The translations under genes and the position numbers were made by a program. Positions 25,601 to 37,600 of a stretch of DNA of 64,000 bases are shown here, in pieces. How positions within the stretch are numbered: the stretch's first letter is position 1; each line of letters starts with the position of its first letter. The notes beneath the pieces are model-generated. The model was not told the origin of the DNA. It was given only the letters and a program-made list of their open reading frames with translations, and made no database searches. Source of the stretch: Nelumbo lutea (lineage: Eukaryota; Streptophyta; Magnoliopsida; Proteales; Nelumbonaceae); assembly GCA_022828595.1 (NCBI GenBank), contig JAKGHH010000001.1, positions 119,920,999 to 119,984,998 on the forward strand. The letters are read 5' to 3'.

Positions 25601-28600
25601 TTTCCCTTCCTTTCCCTACTTTTTCTTTCAAACCAAACATAGCCTAAGGTTTTACTTTGATGATCCAATATAGGATTCGAAATGTCATTCTTTTTCAATG
25701 CAAACAAAGAAGGGATTTCCTGGAAGTACTTGGAGGTTGTTTAAGATTGAGGGTCTGTTGATCTGCTCATCTTTTCACAAGCCCATCAGCAACCTCATTA
25801 CACCCTGTGGCTTCATGAACCACCTGAAAGTTTGTACCTCTCATTAGCCGCCTTACATTTCTCCGCCAATATCTGAAATTCCAGTAAATCCTTTCTTTCC
25901 AATGACGAAAGATACTATTTCAAATTACTACTAATCATAGAGTTGGTTATTGAAGTGCAGTGCTATCTAATGTTTAAGCCCATGTCAAGCAATGACTAGA
26001 CCTCTTCCTGATTATTCATATATTCATATCTGTGGCAAAATCCAAGTACAAGATCGCCTTCATCATTCCTGATGCAAACGCCTACGCTTTCTCTCGAAGC
26101 TCAGCTATGTTTAATTATATGTGACTAGTTGTGACTTGTGATTTGGCCTAGTGTTAATATGAGTTCTCGGTCTGCTCCTCATAGAGTGCACCTCACACCA
26201 TCCTCACATCGCATCGCATTGCAGCTGTGCCTTGGGAACATCTTCCCATGAATAATAACATTATGTACACGGGATGTTCTCAATCCTGCAATGCTCTACG
26301 AAATTGGTGTGAGGAGGAAATCCAATGTCGTGTTAATATACAAATTGTTGTTGGGTGATTCCTTATGATTAAAGGAATCCATATGACAAAAGAGAACTCA
26401 ATTCATTGTTTCATTTTGGTCTAGGCTCTGCTTGCTTGCAGTGCAAATTTGAACTGGATGCATTTGCACCCAATTCAGATTAGCATATGTTTATTTGTGA
26501 GTATTGTTTGTACTCTTACCTGATGCAAAAATTGTACTATCTTAATTAGTTGTATCACCTTCTTCCTACTTGGATTTCTTCTCATAGAGTAGAGATCACA
26601 TAATTCCTATTTTGTTTCTCCTAAATAAATAACCTTCCTATTACTTTCCTCTCTTTCATATAAGGTGGGGACCAAATCATTTTACTTCCCTCGAGAAAAA
26701 CATAACGTGATATCAAAATCAAACAGAAATAATAATAATAATAATCATAATCATAAAGAAAAAAGTAAGCCAGAATTTGAACCAGCTCATTTGTACTCCC
26801 ACACATTTACACCAATGTAAATTTCATTTTTCCCTGCAGAAAAAGGAGTCTAGGAATGACATAGCCATTAGAATTATTTTTTTAGCAAGCATATATCCTC
26901 GTCTATTGTTTATTATTATTATTATTGATATTTTTTTTAACAAGTCATCGTCTTTTTATCTATCAAAAAGTCAATTCCTTTTGATAATTCAATAAAAGGT
27001 AAAAAAAGAAAACGTTCATAAGTCATAATTTGACAAAGGAAATGGCCGTTGATAAAGTAGAATGACAAAACAGAATTTGTGTAGTTAACCCAACATGGTT
27101 GGGAACTTGTGATAAGACTTGGGGGGGGGGGGGGATGTATGTAGCTTACTGCAACTCTCTCTATCAGGTGAATCGGGTCGTTGTACAAAGTTGTGGCTTT
27201 AAGATCAGCTTAATATGATATGTACTTCATATCATATTTTGTTAGCAAACTGGATGTCTTTTAAGCCATCTCTAGCCCTTTACATTTTGTTAGCAAACTG
27301 GATGTACTTCTGAGACATCTGACAAACTTCCATACTAAAAGATGCTTCTCCCATGAATGCGTCCATTTTAAATGTTTCTGGCTATCTAAGAATCGGATTC
27401 GAAACGTTTGGTAACAGCTGAAATTGCTGAACTGAATAACTTATGCTTTGTCGTTTAGCTGATATGTTTTTATTGTGAGCTCCATTTTTTTTCAAGGAAA
27501 AGAAAGTTTTATTTATGCAAATAAATAAGGTTGTGAGCTCCACGATTGAAGATGAAATTGGGTTGATTTATATATGCTTAAATATTTTTTACTGAAATAT
27601 TTTATTCACTAAAAGACAAATTAATAAGTTATTCAGTTCAGCCACTTCAGCTGTCATCAAACATAAATAATAAGTCATTTAGTTCATGTACTTCATCTGT
27701 CATCAAACATCCTTCCTAGGAAGATAGTAATGCCATTTTTTACTTGCATGAACAAATAATGACTCAAATAAGTACAATTTTATTTACCTCTACCATCACA
27801 TTAAGTAGCAATATACAATTAACTTGAACTGCAAATGTTAGAAGAAATTAAGAATGGGTTGGGAAGGGGTTTACATATAATTCCCCAAAACCTGCATCAA
27901 ACCTGGTGGTAAATTATCAAGATGTACCTAGGTTTAATATTAATTTCTAGAATACCCCTGAATTTCCCCCAAATTCCAAAAACCCCTACGATCTTATAAT
28001 CCAGATTCTAAAATGCCCCCGAATCTCCATAACTCAATCTCTAAAATATCCCAGATTCCCATAATCCTATTTCTAAAATAACCATAAATATGTTGTAGGT
28101 ACTAGGTAATTGTCTTAGGATAGAGAAAATTCAGGGATTTCCCGTCCTCCAAGGAGGAAGTACCCCCCAAATCTGCCCGAGGGAGGGGGTGCCCCGCCCC
28201 ATTGCCATGTTACCTTGTATAATTCCATTTTTTACTTGTGTTCTCAACTTTCATAGAACAGCATGCAACAGTGTAGGGTTGAAAAAAGATGGCTAATAAT
28301 TAATAAAGGTAGAATATTTAGGATAGTTAAAATTAACAAAGGTAGAAAATTAGGATGGTTTGATATGCTTTCCTTGACATTTTCTTTCTCACTGTGATGC
28401 CAATACCTTTTTTTGTTGAATTTCCTTTTATGATGAAGCATTTAACAATATATAATGAAATGTTCATAAATACAACATGAAGCTAATAGTATTACCACTG
28501 CTGTTAACAGCATGAGATCAATAATTGAACGATATAACAAATTAAAGGAGGAGCATCAACTGCTGAATCCAACCTCAGAAGTCAAGGTATTCATTTGACA

Positions 28601-31600
28601 AGCATTTTCACTTTTTTTTTTTTCCACTGCGTATTCTTGCAATAATAGAAGTAAGGTATTCATTTGACAAGCATTTTCACATTTTTTTTCCACTGCGTAT
28701 TGTTTCATCAATTTGCTCAAGTGCTGAAAGGATACATATAGAATTGTAAATACCTTATAATAGGGAAATCTAAAACTTTTGCAATCAGATTCTTTTGGAA
28801 CCGTTAAAAAATAACGGTGAAAAGTTAATAGAAAAAGCAAAAAGTAAAACAAGGAAAAAGTATATGATTGGAGGATGAAGACTATCCAGTCCATAAAAAT
28901 CATATAAGTGCCACAGGTTTGACAGTATCTGACTATCTGGCTAAAACCTACACCATTTATAGGTATAACATTTCTCAAACTTCATATAAAACCTATGTCA
29001 TTTCACAAAGAAAAGCTGAGAACTAGAATGTCCAAAAAGAACGTGCTTGATCACTAAAAAGTTCTGTGCAGAGCCTTTATAGCCGGGTGGTCTACTCATG
29101 TTAGTCTAGTATTCTAATTAAATTCCACTTATGTGGTGAAGAAAAGTCACTCTAAGTTGATTATCCTCTGGTTTTTTCGTTATATTGCCGCTATTTTTAT
29201 CACGAATCATCATCTAGCTGCTAAAATTAATGTTGGAGCATTTTAAAGCAAGAATTTCTGTAGAATGGGACATAGAAATGGAGAATCGTACAATTGATTA
29301 ACAAAAGCAGAGAGCAATGGGGCTAAAGATCTTTCCAACTTATGGATATTTTTCGCTAAGAGACTGAAATGGAAGTTTGTAGAGTAAGGCCAATAACATG
29401 GCAATTCATTCATTGAATAGGAGGTGAAGAAGTAATAAGGTGTTAAAGGGTTAGGCTTTGGAAGGAGTACATAAATTTTCTAAAGATCTCAACAAGTTTT
29501 CTTTCAAACTTGAGAGAGGAAATTGCGTCAGATTTCGGAGGATTCGAAGTGTAATGTACTAATGTGAGCACCCTTTACTGCCTAGCCATTGATCACAGAT
29601 ACTGAGAATCGCCACGGAATCGGATGGCTGCTAGGTACATTGGTGTGGGCCCCTTGATTTGCAAGAAGGTGAAAAGCTGCGAAGTTAAATACCTAGGATA
29701 GACATGCCTTTGCATAGGATATAAATATAATGAAGAAAATACATGATACGGAAGACCAAATCATGGGATTTCTTCTTCAAATAGGGTATCCATTGTTATT
29801 AAATTTATTTAGAATCCCATATCCATATCAAAACAAGGTTCATAATCATAGCATCGGTAACATAAAGAATACAAGTCAAAGATATAAGTGGATATGGTTG
29901 GGAGGAGGTATTGGACTGGATTGGGAGTGGTCTCTCTTCAAAAGATGGAGAGTCTCTGAAAGGAGCAAAATGCCTTTTAGTATGGGGTTAGAAGAAGAAT
30001 GAGAGAGTTGTAGGGGCTTGAGGGTATCGGTAGTGAAATGCTTGGGATTCGACGATCTCTAATGTGTGGGAGGTCCTCTATTTATCAAGAAGATCCCGGG
30101 ATCCTAAAGGGTAGGAGGCGAGATCTTCTCTCCGTATCAGGAAGGAAGTACATTCTTTATTGACAATCATTGGATGTGTTACTGGGCATCACCACGTGTC
30201 TCATGAAGATCTTCTCAGGGATCAGCTTTCTTTATCCTCAAGATTCTTCATTACTCGCGTGTGCTACTACCTTTTTGCGCATCGTAACCAATCCTATGTG
30301 ATCGATGGTGACGTCACCCTTCAGAAACTGATGTTTTGTCGACGTCTCGTGGCAATTTGCAAATTGCTTTGGTCTGCGTGTGTTTAGTTACATGCGAGCC
30401 TCGCCATAGGTTCGGCCTATTGTCCTCTCCGACCCGTTATCCGAAGTGGGTTCGTAGGCTGTGGGTTTATCGTGGTTTTGCTTAGCATGCTATGGGTTCA
30501 TTGCTATTTGTGATTGCTTCTATGGCGCTACTCTTGGTATATGAGTGTTCTTTGAGGGTCCGAATAAGGTGTACATACCTACATTAGCCCCCTTGCTTAT
30601 CAGCAAGTGGGAACTTGTCGAACAGCACATTGTCTTTTGCCTTTCCGGTGTTGGGTCTGGTTTTTTTACTTGTCTTGGGCTTATGTGTAAATTGCATGCT
30701 TCCTATGCTCGTGCTTGGTGATTCATGATGATCGAAGGTTCAACCTCCCTGTCTTTTGATGATTTGATTTCTAATGGCAGTCAATGTTGCCTGTGTGGCT
30801 TAGCCCCCGCCTCCTTCTTATTGCTATCGGGAAGGAAAATCATCAAAAGACAATGAGACGCCATATGGGGAAGAAGGTGTTGGACGATGGGATCAGGGAG
30901 TATGTAGTGGCTAAGCTGCGATCGTAATCATCATAGCTTTCAGTTGGATGTAAGGAGTGACACGTGTGACATTGGGGTTTTGAAAGTTTGAACGACGGCA
31001 TTGGGTACATAATTAAATCTCGATAGGTGTTGCGTGGCACTCTATCTCCCTTTAGGTTTTATTTATGAGTCGTCATTATTTGAGACGATCCGTTTGAACA
31101 TGCTAGTTTGGCTCCCCTTGTCACTTGGTCGTGGTAGTTTATAAAAGGGTTTCTTATGCCCTATCTGCGGCATAAGAGTTCGGCTCGATTGTCCCTTTGC
31201 TGTGTTTCTATACTTCAAAGTTGGGAATGGCTCTTAACCATCACGACGCTCAATTGGTTGTCAACGAATTAGTGGGTTCCAATTCACCGTCTCTGGTGGG
31301 GCCGGTATTAACATCAAAGTATGTCGTAGTCCGTCAAAGGCTCATGCAATATTTCGAGCAGAATGCGATAGCCCCTTTGGGGTATGAAGTCGTTGATGAC
31401 ATTTATGTTTGGGGTGTGCATTCAGAGGATTGATATTTGGTAACACGCTTGTCCAATCTGGTTGGCTGCCCCCAGTTGAACTGCCTGCTTGAATCATCAG
31501 TCCAGCGGTGAACACACTCGCGGCAGTGATGTCTGAGATAATGAACCTCCCGCACGATCAGATTTCATGGAGTGTCCTAGCGCGGTGGTTGAAGACCTGT

Positions 31601-34600
31601 GAAAGCTTTGCTACAATCGACTTTCAAGTCACAGAAGTTGAGGATCGCGTCATTTGACTGGCGCACGTGTTTTAGAGGGCGGGTCTCGAGGACTCTCCAT
31701 TGGTTTACAGGCGATCCATAACGGATGTGCACCGTCGTGTGGAGGCAACGGAGGTCAGGTTGGAGGAGGCTACCAGACATCTTGCAGACCTCGAGGCATA
31801 GTGTGCTTATCAGCGTCATATGGTGGCAGAGTGTGAGGCAGAGATTGGCGAGCTAACGGCATATATATCTCTGGAACATCTGCTTGGGGGTATAGAAGCG
31901 ACTCGGGGAGTGGGCTGCATTATAAATTTTTATATTATATGTTTTTTGTTTTTTGTTTTGATAATGTACACTGATTTTGAATGAACCCCATGAAGTGTTA
32001 TGTATTTAATGTTATTGAGCAGTCGTGTTGTGTGTTTACCCAAATCTGGATGGTTCGCGGCTAGCTCCGATAGCAATTTCAAGCTGTTATCGTGGTCAAG
32101 GCCTCGCTGTCTGCTCTATGTATAGTGGGTGTACTGCTAGTTGTTTTCAAACTACCGGTGACGTGTGGGCGGCAGGCTTTCATGAGCGACGGCTAGCTTA
32201 GTATCGCGTGTCTTTTTTGTCTAGTGCATGCAATCTGATTGGTTGTCATCATATCTTCGAGGGCTAGGAACAAAAGTTCTTTTTTGTGAGGAAAATCCAT
32301 GTGGCAAACAGTAATGATTTACTCCCCATCGCCAACCTGAGATTACTGCGATTTAGTCACACGTGTGGGTTGGGATTGAAATATGATAGGATATGGTGAT
32401 GGTTACCGTCCATCGCTGTTACGGTACGGGGCAACGCATTTGCATTAAATGCGCCTCACTGGTCCCACCTCCGAAAGGGACCTTTGGGTAATTTCTCGAG
32501 TTTACTTGTTCGCAAAGCGTTTGTTTGGGTATCAATTAGGCATCTTACCGTCTTCTCTGGTGCCGTTTAGTTCTCTTGCTCTCCTGGTTGCTATGAAAGG
32601 GGCAGACAGGCTACTCCCATATTATATATAGTTGTTGCCATTATCTCCTCCATTTGACCTTTGGAAGGTTGTTCGCTAGGTGAGAAAAAACTCTTCTGCT
32701 TTGTACCACTTTTAGGTCACTCAATCTGTCCTCATAGCTACTCGAATCATTGGTGTTCGCGCATGCATACTTTCTTGGGTGCGCTTGGCAAATTTACTAT
32801 TACGGTGGAGGATGTGGTGGCGTTGTTAGCATTGCCAGTTGGGGGTGCGGTGTCTACAAAGCATCTGCAACATATTGAGTCCATCCCGCCGAAGTGGAAG
32901 GAGCTGTATGAGGATCTTATTGGGGAGGTTGCCCCCTATAAGGCGTTGGTGGACCGATCCTCTTCGCGAGTAAAAATGCCACTGGATCAATGGATGGCTT
33001 ACTGGTTCGAGTGCCACCTTGTCATGGTACGAGGTGCAGGCTCTTAGTGCCACCTTGTTGCCTATATTCTGTATGTGGCCTCCCGCTTCTTGTTGTTAGG
33101 GATGCCGGATTATGGTCTCTGCACCGTTCTAAACCCCTTGGCTGTATTTGCTGCTAGCAGGTATCAACTCCCCCTGACATCGATGTTTCTTGGCTACTTG
33201 TACGAACAGCTGGACGACACTGTTCAACAGCAGAACGACCCTAGTTGTAGGAGGCGTGTGAGCTACATATTCACTCTGTTTATTTGGATGTTCATATGTG
33301 AACGCTTTGAGCTCAATGTGAAGCCTTGAACCCTTCATCCTCTCTGACTTCAAATTGCTACTCTCAATGGTGATGAATCGAAGGAGAAGGTTGTGGAGGT
33401 GTGTAGGGGGAAATGGTGGCTTCACGCAAAGAGGTACAAAAATTTTAAAATGAATGAGATTAGTTTGAAATTGACCTCTTTGGATGGATATATATGGAGA
33501 CCATATGCTCGTATAGTCCGCTATGCTGGGCCATTCTACATTGGCGTGCTTGTCCCGGAGGGTGGAGATAATCAGTGTGCTCTTGAGATGGGAAGTGCTG
33601 TTGTGAGAATGGCACGAGTAATTTTGTGACCTGGGGTGATCGCATATTTGGACCATTCAGGGGAATCGTAGCTCTTTATCTATCGTTCAGACCGAGTGCT
33701 CTGACAATTTGGGTACGACGACATAGGCGCCCAGTTTTTGAGAAACCTCGGAGAAGATGTATTTTGGGTATGTTGTCATAATCGAGCGTTCCCGGGATGC
33801 ACTCGGTTTCCAATTGCTAGTTATGGCAGAATGCAAGTGTGTAAATCGCTCCATCTGTCATACCTCTACTCATTGCTCGTCAGGTTCTAGGAATTATTAT
33901 GGGTGAACTCACTAGCCCGCCATGTGTTGGCCCCTCCCCGAGGCCATGCTGCCTGTCAGGGGGCCAGAACAACTCTTCCTCGCTTTAACTCATCGGAGAG
34001 ATCGCCGTCCAAACGTGCTGGAAAATGATCGATTATCGAGGGTGCAAGTTGTAGTCACACTTCTCTTGTGAAGAGGGCTAAGTTTGCGAGGGTGTCATGC
34101 CCCTTTCGTTCTGGCAATGCACCGTTGCCTTCTGATGCGTCTTCGGTACAGGGTCGTGAATGTGGTCATAGTTTTTTGGCCTCAGCTATTGCGGGTGAGT
34201 CTGTAGCCATCCAAGATGTTTCGACGGCAGCCCTCAGGAGTAGTATTGGTTCGGTGTTGGAGAATGCGGGGCTTGCAGATGAGTCACCCTCCCTAGGTGG
34301 TGTTATGATTTGCTTCTCAAGCAGAAGATTGAAGAAAAGGGATTCCCATTGGCCAAGGCGGGGTCTGAAGAATGACGAGTCAGTAAGTTTTGTTGAGTGT
34401 CTGTATGATTACTGAACTATGATTAGATGGAGTTATGTTACCTTTGCTGAGCGTGGATCCTATCACACCTTTTGTGAGCGAAAGCGGTCAAGCCATCATA
34501 GGCGATCAAATAGTTCGTGTGGCACCGTCCGTTGGAGTTCCTGTAATGACTCCCAGTGGACGATGTTTGATAAGTGCATTGGCTTGTATTTTAGTTATAG

Positions 34601-37600
34601 CTTTCTACATCTATCTTATATTGTGATGATTGATTGTGAGACAGTCCTTCACTTTGAGGCGGGTTGATCGCAATGAGACGGATCCTAACGAGGGCGAGGT
34701 GGACTTAGAGGTGAGAAATGATTTGAGACTCATTGGTTATGTATGGTTCTGGTGTTCTTATTGCTTGGGTATGTCTTTATCGCAGAATCTCATATCTAAG
34801 TTCCCCCTTGGGGAGTCCTACACACCGTTCTTTTGGTGTATGGTCAAGGAATTGAGGGCAATGCAGCCCCCCATAATCGGGCCCGTGGTGACTGGAGACT
34901 TGGATGGTACTGTCAAGAGTACCAATGCAAATGCAGCCCCCCACACTGCTTCTCAAGTGTCCAACAATCAAGATTTATCGCATTTCTATTCCATTGAAGT
35001 AGTGGCGGCGACACAGTGTGAAGACACGCGTGAGTAGGCTTCTATGGAATCCATGTCTCCTAACGATGTTGGTATCCCCCCTGGGGGTGTTTGCCCATAG
35101 TCTGGATGCGATGATGTGCCAATAACTAGCTTTTCCATTGACGAGGGATACCGCTCAGGGAATGAAGACGTAGAGGGGGGGGGGGGTTTGCTTCCCCTCG
35201 GAGGTATCGTATGAGGAGGATTTGGACCAAATACGACAACAACTATTGGGATACTGCGAGAATCATGATATCCCATTAATGCACTTCCTAGTGACAAATC
35301 TTGTGTATGTTCAAGGTAGGGAGTTGTGTTATAGCGTCTCCAGTACAGTTGCCCAATTTTCTTCTGCCGTGATTCGTTCGAATTGGTTGCCAAAAGGAAG
35401 ACTGATCTAGATGTGGTAGGTCCTGCCTTGAATGACGTCGCTACATTGATGAGCCTCGTGATGTGTCGCCTGCTAGAAGAGTTGTCATGGGCAGACTTTG
35501 CCTGCTGGTTGGAGGTTTGTCATGCTTTTTCGTCGATGGGCTTCTTTATGAATGAAGTTGAACAATGAGTCGTAATCTTGGCACATGCTTTCTGGAAGGC
35601 GAGAAAAGATATACCACAGAATGATTTGTTTTGCTTCATGAATGATGTTCACAGGTGCCGCAGGGTTGTTGAAGCGGGTGTCTTCCAAGTATCGAACAAA
35701 CTCAAGAGTCTGAGAGAGGAGTGTGCATGGCAAGAGCAGATACTTGATGACTACACTTCTGAGCTAGAGAGTTTGAAGAAGTTTAAGGAAACTAGCGGGG
35801 TTGTAGAGTCTATAGTCGCAATTCGGGAGGAGTGAAAGAAATGAAGAGTTTGTATTTAGAATTAATACTGTGAGAATTATTCCCCTACTTTAGATGTCAC
35901 TATTTTGTGTTGTGTTGTATTCATTTTTTACCTGCAATATAGCTACATATTATAACGAGGGAAAATTGTTTGAATATCTTATCCATGTATTTTTGTAAGG
36001 GATGTAGCGGTGTAGTGGTAAGAGTAATGCTGATTTTACCTTAAGCCTGTTGTCACTAGTAATGCAGGTGAATTGCATTAGGCGTAGTTGTTTGATGCGC
36101 AACTTTAATACAATGCAATACGTTTACAGAGGCTAATCCCACGAGGGAGAGTATCTGTGTTGCACAGATTTGGCTAGGGCTGCCAGGAATGATCAAGTTA
36201 CTGACTTGGTGGGCACGGCCCCCCTGTAGCTTTGATAGAATGCCCTTTGTTGAGAAAGTAGTGACATGCGAAATTTGTTTTGGCTTGTCAATATCGAATG
36301 GTGAGAAAAGAAAGATAATTATAAGGATTAGTCACAATTAAACATTGCTGCAAACGTAAGCAACTCTTAGTTGTAAACTACTATAAAAGGAAATTGTGTA
36401 TGCCTCTTAGTTGAGACGCTCGACACTTGTGTACTTTGCCGGTCATTCGTTGGGCACTTCCACAATCGGCACAGTCATGATCAACCTTATCACAGATCGA
36501 ATAGTGTTTTCTAACACGTGAGGTATTATCGGGTGCAATGATGTTATATATAAAATGAAATGTTCGAGATGAGTGTTATTGTCAATGAGTAAGATTTTCT
36601 TTTCTTAATCCATTGTGGAGTATCCGTGTTTATGAAGCAGACAGGGGTCATGTAAAGATGCCTGGGGTGCCGGGGATTATCGCTGAGGTGCTCGGGGTGT
36701 CCAGGGCTTTGTGCTCAGGGTACCAAATTGCTTGTTGTCTTTCGGGCTTTGTAGAGATGCCTGGGGTGTCGGGGCTTATCGCTGAGGTGCCTGAGGTGTT
36801 TAGGGTTTTGTGCCCAGGGTGCCAGATTACATAGGGTGTTCGAGGCTTTGTAGAGATGGCTGGGGTGTCGGGGCAATTGTTGAGGTGCCCGGGGTGTCCT
36901 GGGCTTTGTGCTCAAGGTGCCAAATTGCTTGGGGTGTTCAGGGCTTTGTGTGGATGAGAGGTACATGTAATGCAGTTGTATAAGTGAGACAAGCATATGT
37001 GCTCTTAATTAATAAAAGGTATTTGTCATGATAAGAAACCATAAGGGAGAGAATCCGAAGTACACATCATAGATTTATTCGAAAGAAGGACGTACATGCA
37101 TACAAAACATGGTTACTCAAAGTAAGGTTTCAACCAATAGTCATTTATGGTTTCATCGTTGTCATCCATGTCTATAGTTTTAAGCACATAATAACCTGTC
37201 TTGTAAGCCTTTTTTATCAAATACGGTCCTTTCCATGTTGGTGCAAACTTTCCTGTGGATCTGCTTTGTCTAATGCTGAGGGCTGTTTTCAACATTTTGT
37301 CCTCCTCATTGAAACTTTTGGGCCTCAGGTGTCTATTGAAGTTAATTGCTAAAGCTTGTTTATATTTGTCTTGCCTTTCTGCCGCTCTGTCTCTGATTTC
37401 ATCCACCACCTCAAGTTTGTTTGCGAGCAAATCATCCATATCCTCTGGTATGATCTTTTTATCCACTATCGCAGCTATCCTAGGGGATACAACCTTAATC
37501 TCTTCTGGTAGTACTGCTTCCTGCCCATAAACTAAAGAATAGGGTGTCACGTGTGTGCTTTTCCTAATCGTCGTGCGATAAGCCCACAAGGTCTTTGATA

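Larger units (their letters stand above)
19700..28510 (+). other. AGL17-like: Intron 1 of the MADS-box gene (8,811 bp)
   Basis: GT at 19700, AG at 28509-28510. It holds a (CT)n tract just after the donor, an L1 insertion at 20340-20660, Tourist-like MITEs at 21803 and 25516, an L1 fragment at 25750-26095 and foldback D at 26161. The stretches 22000-25400 and 26340-28480 are AT-rich and show nothing else I can name. Poly-G runs occur at about 20921 and 27121. Confidence 0.85.

Noticed and set aside
27121..27134. Poly-G run as a G-quadruplex
   Set aside because: A single uninterrupted run with uncertain length; too weak to claim a structure or function.
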